This document shows, piece by piece, positions 11,308 through 20,765 of a DNA stretch of 64,000 nucleotides. Position numbers and translations under genes: made by a program. Source of the DNA: Portulaca oleracea (lineage: Eukaryota; Streptophyta; Magnoliopsida; Caryophyllales; Portulacaceae). The stretch spans positions 17,796,332 through 17,860,331 of the forward strand of contig CM055870.1 of assembly GCA_029582165.1 (NCBI GenBank). The letters run 5' to 3'. The notes under the pieces were generated by a model. That model was not told the DNA's origin, ran no database searches, and saw only the letters and a program-made list of their open reading frames with translations. How positions within the stretch are numbered: the first letter of the stretch is position 1; each line of letters starts with the position of its first letter.

Positions 11308-13298
11308 CCCCCCACACTTAGACTTTTGCTCGTCCCGAGCAAAACTAACCGAAAGAAACCTAAGAAACTAGAAGACATAAACACCTAACTCACTTTCGCA
11401 GGAATCACGGATGCATTTAGCATATGCATTAAGCCCTTTAAACCCCCCGGTAGCCCGGGTGGACGAGGTAGGTCTCGTGAGGGTTTGTAGCAACTCTACC
11501 CACAAAAGCCACGAGAAAAGAAAAAGGGGAAAGAAAAAGAAATGAAAACCGAAAAACGAAACAAAACAAAAGCAAAGAAGATGTTCCCGTCCCCAATCAT
11601 GCACCTAGTTCCCAAACCCGCCTCAACAATCAATTGGAAGAAGCAAGTATAAACAAATTAAGACACGAAGGTTGGAAAACTGCCAATCTTTGAGATTTTG
11701 AACCAAAACACTTCCTGATGAGCAAAACACCTCGTGCATATGTGCAAGTGGGCTCTAGTCGGTCCTTCCTATCCTAAACTGCATAATCGAGTTGTTCTCA
11801 TGCTCAAGCTCGGGATTATCTATCCTACTTCACTCTTGGTTTTTCTTTCAACCTCTCTTTTCTTTCTTTTTCTTACACCACTCTTTTCTTTCTTTTTCTT
11901 CTTTTTTTTTACTTTTCTCTTTCTTACCATTATTTTGCTCAACTCTTTTTTTTCCTTTTCTTGCTTTACTCTTTTCTTTCTTTTTCAAAACCTACGCTCT
12001 TTTCTTTACACTCAATCAGTTTTGTGTCTTTTAGAGCGTTTGTGTCGGTTTCATGATTTAAGCACCGGCCTTCGCAAAGGGTTACCCTCCCTGCTGGGTT
12101 TCTCCATACGTGAGTCATTGCACTTAAGGGGCATAGGGTGCCGATCCACCCAAATCAACCCATGACGGTAGGCCCGACAGTAATTATTTAATGCATTAAT
12201 TAAGAGCTTAAGCAATTGAACAACTAAAACCGTCTAACTTAGGTAAGAAGACACAGTCAAAGCGTATAAGATTTGAGGATTCCGCTTTCCCATTCCATGT
12301 AAAGGTCTAACAGAGATAATTCATGGCAAAAATCCTTCCTAAGGCCTATCATTATTCATACCGGCCGCTTCTAACTGATTGAATCAGCCAATTAGACAAC
12401 TATCTACACAACTGTGAACGGACACATCTTCAAAAAGAAAAACAACTTTTGGGTTTTTCACAACATTACTCCCCTTTTTGTTTTCACACACAAAATTTTT
12501 TTAATTTTAAGCAAAAACTAAGAAAATAAAAACAAAAACAGCTAGGTGATCTACCCTTGAAGCAAATATCTCTCACCCCCCCACACTTAAAACGCCACAA
12601 TGTCCTCATTGTGGGAAGGTGTCACAAGAAAAAGGGTAGAGAACCGAAAAGAACAAACAAACAAGAACAACTAGCAAACAAAAGTGGTGGCGACCCGAGC
12701 CCACACGGCTCCAACAGCAATATACCCCAACATAAACACTCAAAGGGGTTCGCCACCCAAAAGAAAATCAAGCATGCGGCATGGATCATAGGATATTCAA
12801 CTCAAAAAGAGAAGAGCGGAGAGATATTACCTCGAGTTCTTCAAAATAAATGATTACTCAATCCGCGATCCGTGATAATCGAGCAAAGGGTTAGGATATT
12901 CAAGTAAAAACAAGCAAGGCTCGTAAGATCCGCATGCAGGATTAGAAACAAGAAAAAGAAACAAAAGAAAAGAAATTAATCAAAACGGAAGTATGGGTTA
13001 CCTCCCATGTAGTGCTTGTTTTAGGTCCCTAGCTTGACCTAAATACCCGTTTGATTCTTGAAAGACGGGGTGAACAAGATAGGAACATTTTCCATCTCTT
13101 CCACCATTTTCTTTTCCTCCTTTTCCAACAATTCCCCACTTTACAAGCATAAAGGTCAAGATGATCTAACCAGTTTGTAGTTGGCCTCGGGGCGAAGAAA
13201 GGCAGTGGCTTCTTATGTTTCTTCCACCTTCTTTTTCTCATCTTCTTCCAACATCTCCCAACTACCATAGTGAACCAAGCAAGTTGCTCCTCCGGCGG
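11308..13298 (-). other. Non-coding 3' internal region of the nested gypsy element
   Basis: No pol or env-like ORF is present. On the element's own strand it contains a long GA-rich tract (complement of the T/C run at about 11840-12010). A second copy of the motif TTAAGTGTGGGGGGG lies near 12575-12590, resembling the true polypurine tract at 11308-11320. A perfect hairpin CCACAATG-TCCT-CATTGTGG sits at 12595-12614. Apparent ORFs are low-complexity shadows. Confidence 0.7.
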
Positions 13299-14993
13299 TC
13301 AAATAGAGTAGAATAGATGAGGAGGCAATTTAAACTCCACTTTACTTGTTTCCCGGAGTTTTGGAGCCTTGGGAGCAAGCATGAGTTGATGACAGTCATC
13401 TTCCTTCGAGAATTCTTCTTCCTTCTCAACCCCTTCTTTGAATTCTTCTTCAATGAAATAATTCGAAGTGATCGGGAAGTACTCAAACTCTACTTGAGGA
13501 AGGGGAAACTCCAAAGATGTTTCATCATTGATAATAAAATCATGGACCTCCATACGCTCAAATAAAGGTTCCTCCAAGGGAACATCCTCCACCTCTCGAG
13601 TATATGCCCCATTAGTAAGATTAGTGAGGAACACGACCTCACTACCATCGGGCTCAACGTGGATAGGCTCAAGAAGGATCTCCTCCAAAGGACGCTCACA
13701 TGAAAGCTCAAAGGTATAAGGTTCTATCAAGCACCCACCTATTTCCTCATTGAATTCTTCTTCCTCACTCAACTTCTCCTCATTCTCACTTTCAGCTTCT
13801 TCAAGAAACACCTCCCTTTCTTCATTCATCTCCAACTCACTCGCTTTTTCTTCTTCTCTCAAACATCCCTCTTCCGCAAAATTTGGTACTATCGCTTCCC
13901 CTTCACTCCGGAGGGTAATAAGATTCACCGGCACCATTGGAGTAGGTTGAGGTTGTATGGGGACGGTTTGAGGGATGTAGTCTATATGAGCCGTTTGGGC
14001 CCATTGATTTTCAATGTTCTCGAGGCGAGCTCTATCATTCTCTTGATTTTCAACAATTTGCTTCAGCAACTTCTCTATGTTGGACCCTTGAGATGGTTGG
14101 GGTTCTTGAAGATGAGGAGTAGGTTGGTGATAAGTGGGTTGCCACACTTCTTGGTTTTGGTGGTTGGGTGAGAAATATTGGATGTTTTGGGTGGAGGGTT
14201 GGGTCTCCTGCACGACTCCCAATTGGTTGGTTGTTCCATTAGATATCATCTTCTGTTGCATCTCTTGGACGACGCCCATAAGGAATTTGATAGTAGGTTC
14301 GCTCTCCAAGGAATAGCCTCTACTTCCTAAACTCCGACGGCTTCCCCAAGAAGGAGAATGTTGAAATAGCTCGTGAAGGAAAACATTTGCTTGATGCTCG
14401 ATCTTCATAAGGAACATTCCTCCTGATGCAATATCAATTGAGTCTTTAAGATCGTCTTGAAGCCCATGGTAAAACTGATGTAACAATAACCAATCCGGAA
14501 GATTGTGATGTGGACATCGCCTTTGAAGAAGTTTAAACCTTGCCCATGAATCGAAAAGAGTTTCTCCCGGCTCTTGCTTGAAATTCAAGATAGCCTGTCG
14601 AAGCCTATCGTCATCACCGGAAAGAAATGGTGAAGAAAATCCTACCAATGCATCCCAAGTAGTATATGTACCGGGTGGACAAATGTCGAGCCACATCTTA
14701 GCTTTTCCTCCCAAGGTGAGAGGGAAAAGCTTCAATTTCAAAAACTCCGAAGATACCTCTGGCATATGCACAAAACCAATCCGACCTTCAAATCTTCTAA
14801 TATGATCGATAGGGTCCTCGAAGCCATCTCCATAGAATTGGTTTCTCTCAAAAACTTCCAGCAGGCATGGTTTGAACTCGAATGTTGCGGTGGGTGGTAG
14901 TGGCGGTAGGATGATAGGCTTGCCTCCCGTACCCGATGATGGAAAGGCATATGATAGAAGGGTACAGGGTGAATCAGCTTGGACTTCACCCAT
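13299..14993 (-). CDS. Gag protein of Athila-like gypsy element, 564 aa, intact
   Basis: This long intact ORF has a central retrotransposon-gag domain: FEDPIDHIRRFEGRIGF, FLKLKLFPLTLGGKAKMWL, FKQEPGETLFDSWARFKLLQ and LLLHQFYHGLQDDLKDSID (about residues 60-200). These are characteristic of plant Athila/Tat gag (Pfam Retrotrans_gag). After a Q/P-rich linker the C-terminal half is strongly acidic (many EEE runs, about residues 370-560). No CCHC zinc knuckle is visible, unusual for a packaging gag. Structural protein of virus-like particles by family knowledge. The start at 14993 lies about 170 bp inside the PBS; an upstream non-ATG extension cannot be excluded. No protease follows in any frame. 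Confidence 0.85.
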   Translation of the reverse strand: MGEVQADSPCTLLSYAFPSSGTGGKPIILPPLPPTATFEFKPCLLEVFERNQFYGDGFEDPIDHIRRFEGRIGFVHMPEVSSEFLKLKLFPLTLGGKAKMWLDICPPGTYTTWDALVGFSSPFLSGDDDRLRQAILNFKQEPGETLFDSWARFKLLQRRCPHHNLPDWLLLHQFYHGLQDDLKDSIDIASGGMFLMKIEHQANVFLHELFQHSPSWGSRRSLGSRGYSLESEPTIKFLMGVVQEMQQKMISNGTTNQLGVVQETQPSTQNIQYFSPNHQNQEVWQPTYHQPTPHLQEPQPSQGSNIEKLLKQIVENQENDRARLENIENQWAQTAHIDYIPQTVPIQPQPTPMVPVNLITLRSEGEAIVPNFAEEGCLREEEKASELEMNEEREVFLEEAESENEEKLSEEEEFNEEIGGCLIEPYTFELSCERPLEEILLEPIHVEPDGSEVVFLTNLTNGAYTREVEDVPLEEPLFERMEVHDFIINDETSLEFPLPQVEFEYFPITSNYFIEEEFKEGVEKEEEFSKEDDCHQLMLAPKAPKLRETSKVEFKLPPHLFYSI

Positions 14994-15163
14994 TAGAACT
15001 TGAAACCTCCTACGATGCTCGGTAGAACATTAGGGCGTACCTACGTGCATCAACAAGAACCGATAGAAGCATCAAATTCATTTGGATTGGCACAAACTAA
15101 TTTCTAGCGTGAAAGCAAACTTAATTAACCAAAGACCAAGAAACTAAAACTAGGGGCGCTGGC

Positions 15164-15181
15164 TCCCCGGCAACGGCGCCA
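15164..15181 (-). other. Primer binding site (tRNA-Asp type) of the nested gypsy element
   Basis: Minus strand TGGCGCCGTTGCCGGGGA, five bases inside the 5' LTR, complementary to the CCA end of plant tRNA-Asp. Confidence 0.85.
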
Positions 15182-15186
15182 TTTTG

Positions 15187-16920
15187 TGTACCAGCGGCTT
15201 GTAAGACCTCGGTTTTGTCGTTCTCTCTCAGGGAGCTGGCGGCCTTGGTCAAAGGAACTAGGTCAATGGTCAGGTTGAGATTGCTAAGGTAAGGATATTG
15301 GTCTGAAAGATCACAAAGCAAGAAATAAAACTAAGGTCGGTCAAGGAATGGAAAAGGTTCGGGGGTTTTAGACACTTAACGGAACTTTTGATCAAGAAGT
15401 TTTCATGATTAAAATGCATAAAGTTAGATTCATCTATGGAACAACGCGGGAAAAAGGTCACGATGAATCCCCTCCCTCGAGGAAGATTCAAATTAACTAC
15501 CCTATGCCCACCATGGACCATCGGGGTTGAAAATCGCGTTAATTCCTAGTTAAGCCTACACTTACCCTCGTAAGTGTGGGCTTAACTATCCCACTCTAGA
15601 CTTCCCGTTGAGTGTATAACGATTCAAAGAGCTCTCGGACCTTGAACCGCCACTCCCAATGAGAAGACACTAGGTGGAAATAGACTCCTCCAACTAAAAC
15701 ACACTTTAATCAATAAACACCTTAGCCAAAATCCATTAAAGCCTTAACCACCCCTTCACCTCAAGAAAGATTAGCCTCTAGACATGATGGAGAAATCAAC
15801 AACCATAGACAAACAAGAACAATGAAATAGCAAGTAAGGAAATTAAGAACAAGCAAACTAATTAGCAAAGTAATTAAATAAAGAGTTAAGGGAAGAGAAT
15901 ACTTATCAAAATGTTGTAGATGAACAATGGAAAGCAATAAAAAGATGATCCAACAATCTCTCAATTGATTGAATCCCCAAATCTTCAATAATAAACTCAA
16001 ATCTCCAAAACCCTAGATTAATCTCTCACTAATCTCCCTCTAAAATCTACTAATTACAAACTGAAAATAAAATCTAAGTCTAAACCTAGATGCCCTAGCT
16101 ACTCCTAGATATCTCCCTAGATTAGATAATCCATCCCCCCCAAGATTCATGCCCCAAGACGGGCTATTTAAACAAAAGGGGAAGAAGGGCCAAAACACAG
16201 TCGTTTTGGCCTAAAATTATGCTGGAAAAAGGGTCGCCGCGACCGCTACGGGCATCGTAGCGTTCGCTACGACCCAAGAGAGGCGAAAACTCTAACTCTC
16301 GGCAGCTCCAAGGCGTCCGCTATGCCCAGCGTCGCAACCCAGCCAATGATCCGTAGCGAACGCTACGGAGGGCGTAGCGAACGCTATGACCGTCAGCTGG
16401 AAAATTGGGAAATCTGGGCTAAATCGTAGCGTTCGCTACACCCTTCGTAGCGACCACTACGGTCTTGGGCAGAACCTTCTGCCTGGCCTCGTAGCGTTCG
16501 CTACGCCCGGCGTAAGGAACGCTACGATCGTAGCGTACGCTACGACCGGCGTAGGGAACGCTACGGTCTTCAATTGATCTTCCAGCCAAGTAAAGGGGCG
16601 TAACGGTCGCTGCAGTCGTTGTAGCGAACGCTAGGAACATGGATGCCCCCATACTTAGCCTTTTGGCCCGAACTCCCTCTCTTTTAGGCACGATTGGTCT
16701 CCCATGCTTCCCGGGTCTTCACCACGGCATCAAATCAGCTCCAAAGGTCTCGGGATGACCGAGTTATCGCCCTTTTTCGCAACTTCGTCCCCCTTTTATT
16801 ATTCTCCGAACTTAATACCTAAAAATCACAAAACACGTAATAAATAACAATTTTATTAGGGAACGGCAATAGACTTGGGCGTAAACGAGTGGTATTTAGC
16901 CCCTAAAATGGGACTAAACA
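15187..16920 (-). repeat. 5' LTR of the nested gypsy element
   Basis: 1734 bp with TG...CA ends. It is the better-preserved of the two copies in its hairpin block. Promoter and polyadenylation signals of the element are expected here, but I did not pinpoint a TATA box. Confidence 0.9.
16257..16630. repeat. Cluster of GTAGCG-nn-CGCTAC hairpin motifs in the 5' LTR
   Basis: Exact or near-exact copies start at 16257, 16353, 16374, 16426, 16447, 16491, 16512, 16530, 16551 and about 16616. The copy at 16530 (GTAGCGTACGCTAC) is a perfect 14-bp palindrome. TT-centred and AA-centred copies are reverse complements of each other, so distant copies can also pair. The block is far richer in CpG than the surrounding sequence. 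Confidence 0.85.
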
Positions 16921-16925
16921 AAAAG

Positions 16926-19211
16926 GACTCTTAATGTTAAGAGCAGTAGATGGCATTCGATTAATGAGATACACAGCTGTAAGAAGAGCTTCTCCCCAAA
17001 ATTTGTTAGGAAGTTTAGATTGAAACAAAAGAGCTCGAACCACTTGAAGCAAATGCTGATGTTTTCGCTCAACCACACCATTCTGTTGAGCAGTATCAAC
17101 ACACGAAGTTTGATGGATTATTCCTTTGTCTTTATAAAATTGCAAAGCATGAGAATCCTGAAACTCAAGACCATTGTCAGTGCGAATTATTTTGACAGAG
17201 GCATTATATTGTTTCTCAACAAAAGTAATAAAAGCTTTGATAATAGAGAAAGCACTACTTTTATTAGCCATTAAATGTGTCCAAGTACAACGAGAATGAT
17301 CATCAACTATTGAAAGAAAATATTGAAAACCATCATGAGTCTTAAAAGAACATGGCCCCCATATATCAATATGTAACAATTCAAAATTAGAACTAGCTCT
17401 TGTATTACTTAAAGAAAAAGATTTTCTTTGAAGCTTTGCCAAAGGACAGATTTGGCAAGCTCTATGTTTCATGTCTGAACAAGAAGATACAACACCAATG
17501 GCTTTAATCTGTTCAAAAGGTAAATGCCCCAATCTGAAGTGCCATAATTCTGCTGTGTTGAAACAAGCAACAAACTCTTCTTTCTTTCGCTCAATGGGTA
17601 GATGATCTTGATGTAAGAAGTAAAGACCACTTTCTTGCTTACCAAGAAGAATTTTCTGAAAGGAAGGGCCCTGAACAAAACAGTTAGTTGCAGTAAAAAC
17701 AATATGTACATTGAGCTGGACAGTTAACTTTTGTGCAGATAACAAGTTAAAATGAAACTCAGGTGCATATAGGACATTGTGAAGTTCAATACCAGATTGT
17801 AGCAAAAGAGATCCAAAATGAGTAATCGAAGCTTTCTTGCCATTAGGCATAATAATGAAAGATGGTTTATACAAAAATTGAATATTGTGAAGCAAATTAA
17901 GATAGGGAGTAACATGATTGCTAGCTCCACTATCAATGATCCATGAATTATTATCTTCTTTACTCATAAAACAATAACTGTCTTTTTGAAAAATTGTACC
18001 TGCAAAGAAACCAACTGATCCTTGTTCGAGAGAGACTTTATTTGGATCAACATATTGCTTATGAACCAACTGCATCAGTTGATTGTATGCTTCCATAGTT
18101 AGAGTTGCTGTAGAAGCTGACATAGGTTCTTGTTCTGGACTGTCTGTTTCAGCTTGAGCCACTGCAGCAATTCTGTTTCCTTTGAAATTTCTGTGTCCAG
18201 GAGGATATCCATGGAGCTTATAACATCTTTCTATAGTGTGACCTGTATTTTTGCAGAAGTCGCAAAACATAGTCGACCTTCTGTCTTGATTTCCTGAGAA
18301 AGTCATTGATGAGCCTCTAGAATTCTGACTGTAGGATTGATTAGAATTCTGAGATCTTTGAAATTTGAACCATAAGAAGAATTATTTGAACGATGATATG
18401 AATTGTAAGAACCAGAATTAGAATTCTAGGCTGCAGGTTTCTGTTGAAAAGCCAAGGCTGAATCAGAATAAAATGTTGCTGAACTTGAACTAATCTGAGT
18501 ATTGCCACATAGAGATCTTTGCTTCTCTTCTTGAAGAACAATCTGATATACTTGGTCTATGTTTGGAAGAGGCTTAAGCATGAGAATATTTCCCCGAGTC
18601 ACCCTATAGCTTTCATCCAATCCAACCAAGAATTGCATCAACTGCTGATCTCTAATCAATTTTTGAGCTGCCAAAAGACTTTCACAAACTATGCCACACG
18701 CACAATTAGGAATAGTAATCAAGCTATTATAATCATCCCACATTTTCTTGATCTTTGTAAAATACTCAGTCACAGATAAGTGACCTTGAGAAATATTCAC
18801 CAAATCACGTTGAACACGAAACACCTTAGTACCATCGACCTCCCCAAAACGTTGTTTTAATTGTATCCAAACCTCTCTTGCACCATTAGAAAACAAGATA
18901 CTTTGAGCAATGTCAGAAATGACTGCATTCATAAGCTAAGATTGGACCATTTTATCACAACGTTGCCATTGAGAAACAAGTTGTGCATCAGTTGGCCTAG
19001 TACATTCACCCATTACAAAACCCAGTTTGTTTTTAGCTATTAAAGCTATTTCTACTACTTTTTTCCAATGACCATAATTTTCTCCATTCAACAATTCACT
19101 CACAAGAACATTATTAGGGTTATCAGAAGGATGCAAATACAAGAAATGCGATGGATCATTTACATTTCCAGCATACAAAGCAGCAGTGGCATTAGCAGTA
19201 GCTGCAGCCAT
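16926..19211 (-). pseudogene. Copia gag, protease and integrase (5' half of pol), with stops and a frameshift
   Basis: Read on minus from MAAATANATA at 19211. Gag carries LLNGENYGHWKKVVEIAL; an in-frame TAG at 18936-18938 replaces a usually conserved Trp, and another TAG follows at 18426. A frameshift near 18360 leads into the CCHC knuckle (CDFCKNTGHTIERCYKLHGY), the protease motif WIIDSGASNHVT and the GAG-pre-integrase segment LWHFRLGHLPFEQ. The integrase core carries HIDIWGP, IVDDHSRCTW, IRTDNGLEF and QQNGVVERKHQHL, supplying the D, D and E catalytic residues. Coding is cut at KSPF by the nested gypsy element and resumes below 9592. Confidence 0.88.
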
Positions 19212-19330
19212 TGTAGACAAAAAGAAACTAGAAAGAAAACCTGAGAAGCGTACACTAGAAAGATGCACCTCAAAACTGCAAACGAAGCTGAACCCGGATC
19301 GACAAAACTCAAGTGTTAGCTCCGATACCA

Positions 19331-19522
19331 TGTTATTGATATTGAATCAGAAATACAGAAAGTATAGAAGAGAGATGAGACATTGAGAGGAAGGGAATTA
19401 TCATCGATATATTTGTGTATGTATTGAATGAATAATAGAGGAAGAATTACAACCTATGTTTATAGTATACAAGAATCAAGAAGTAATCTTGATAACAGAA
19501 ATAACAACCTAATATACTCTTA
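19331..19522 (-). repeat. 5' LTR of the copia element
   Basis: Nearly identical to 7180-7374. On the minus strand it is followed directly by the Met-tRNA-type PBS (19319-19330). Its outermost end lacks the expected TCA/TGA terminus seen in the other copy. Confidence 0.85.
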
Positions 19523-20039
19523 AATAAACTTGTTAACCGATGTCCAATTAGTTGGTTTGTACGGTTAAGGTTATGGTTTACAATTTCTCGAACCGGAAAA
19601 AGAATTACAAATTAACCCGAACCGAACAGATCATTGCTAATATTAGCTTGGAATCATAGCAGATTCTGGCACAGTGGGATTGGTTTGGACCTTGTTCAAG
19701 ACTTTAGTAACCCACATCCCAACCTAAGGTCAAACTTGAGCCTTTCTTGGTCTAGAAACTCGCTAGAACTTCTGCCTCAGAGGTACGGGCTGATTATGGG
19801 CTAGGTTGTCCCGTTAAAGCCACCAGAATTTTTCAGAGTCTAAATCTAGTTAACTAGAAGTTTTGACAACATGAGATGATATTTGTAAAAATTAATGTTT
19901 ACACATAAAACAATTAAAAAATGCACACTAGGAAACGTAAGCAACCTCATGTCGACTTGATATTACGTAGGAGGATCGTATCCTCCAGGCCACGGGCCCT
20001 ATAGTTGGATGATTGTTGATCTGTAGGCTATTAAATAGT

Positions 20040-20500
20040 GGAAGGCGAGAAAAGATTACTATTTTTATGGGAAAGACTACGCTTTTTGGAGGATACAAAC
20101 TGAGGGCGTGAGTAAAAGTTGTAAATTGAGTTGGGGGATAAGTCGAAAGAGATGGATAAGAAGGATTGAGACTTGCTTGATTGTCAGATGCTCAGTACGG
20201 TGAGACTGACGTTAGCGAGGAATGTGACTTTCAATGTGACAGATGAGAAAAGTACGAAAGACTTGCTGAAACAAGGTATATGTGTTGCGTCATTTGTTTG
20301 AGTTTAGGATACATGAGTCTAGTAATATGCATAATCATATTAATGAGTTGACTATGATATCGTCTAACTTGAACTTTGTGTGGGATTTAGTTTTGACAAT
20401 GAGACTAATGCTTATATTATGTTGGCTACCTGCCTAAGTCTTTGGGCATTTTTCGACCATTATAGTACCTAAGTTTCACGACGTGTGTTATACTGCGCAT
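20040..20500 (+). pseudogene. Degenerate copia gag remnant
   Basis: Translated loosely, the stretch reads ...LRHLFEFRIHESSNMHNHINELTMISSNLNFVWD..., then a segment like LMLILCWLPA. This recalls the gag core of Tork/SIRE copia elements (HINEFNxIxxxLxNL, then LLxSLP). Several stops and frame changes are present. It sits next to a Cassandra remnant and upstream of LTR-like sequence (21430-21710). Confidence 0.45.
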
Positions 20501-20554
20501 TGTGAAAGCGCTCGTATGAAGGATTTTGAAGAGCTTTATGGTGGACATGCTTTC

Positions 20555-20765
20555 TGTAATGCCCGGCCCCTCCTACGCCGCGAACATTATTGATAACTGC
20601 TTCGAGGATTGCTGACTATCCCTATAAATCACCATAAGTCTTTCTAGCGCGCTTTGTCCTCGCTTACACGCTGCCTGAGAAAACTTCCCAAGAGGTCGTC
20701 CATCCTGAGACTACTCCCATCCAATAACACTTAACTGAGGAGTTTCCAACGAATGAGATAATAGG
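20555..20765 (-). mobile_element. Decayed Cassandra (5S-rRNA-containing TRIM) LTR fragment
   Basis: On the minus strand it carries a diverged 5S rRNA-like block (complement of CTTCCCAAGAGGTCGTCCAT, then TACTCCCATCCAA...CTTAACTGAGG). It aligns along its length with the intact Cassandra LTR at 50154-50446 in reverse orientation, starting from TGTAATGCCCGGCCCC. About 80 bp corresponding to the far LTR end are missing or unrecognisable. Confidence 0.75.

Larger units (their letters stand above)
9593..16920 (-). mobile_element. Nested gag-only gypsy element (Athila-like, TR-GAG type)
   Basis: It begins TGTACCAG and ends ACTAAACA and is flanked by a perfect 5-bp duplication AAAAG (9588-9592 and 16921-16925). 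LTRs are 9593-11307 and 15187-16920. The PBS complement at 15164-15181 reads TGGCGCCGTTGCCGGGGA on the minus strand, matching the 3' end of tRNA-Asp, as in Athila-group elements. A polypurine tract abuts the 3' LTR (minus GTGGGGGG, 11308-11315). The 3.9-kb interior encodes gag only; no protease, RT, RNase H or integrase is seen. It would depend on an autonomous relative. An intact target duplication and few LTR differences outside one CpG-rich block suggest a fairly recent insertion. Confidence 0.92.
7180..19522 (-). mobile_element. Ty1/copia LTR retrotransposon (Ale/Retrofit-like), decayed, split by a nested gypsy element
   Basis: Direct LTRs of about 195 bp lie at 7180-7374 and 19331-19522. 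On the minus strand the order is 5' LTR, PBS (TGGTATCGGAGC at 19319-19330, initiator-Met tRNA type), gag, protease, integrase, RT, RNase H, polypurine tract (GAGGGGGGA, about 7375-7385) and 3' LTR. Removing the nested element (9593-16920 plus one 5-bp duplication) leaves about 5.0 kb, normal for copia. Short LTRs and a CCHC knuckle of the form CDFCKNTGHTIERCYKLHGYPPGH point to the Ale/Retrofit lineage (inference). In-frame stops and frameshifts make it non-autonomous. Its target duplication is obscured because the outermost LTR bases have changed. Confidence 0.9.

Noticed and set aside
11734..12165. Open frames rich in Phe/Leu/Ser on the + strand
   Set aside because: They come from a long T/C tract that is the complement of a purine-rich segment inside the gypsy element; low complexity and no family resemblance.
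16257..16630. Regularly repeated palindromic words suggestive of a CRISPR array
   Set aside because: Spacing is irregular, copies vary and alternate orientation, there are no cas genes, and the host is a plant; it is an LTR structure.
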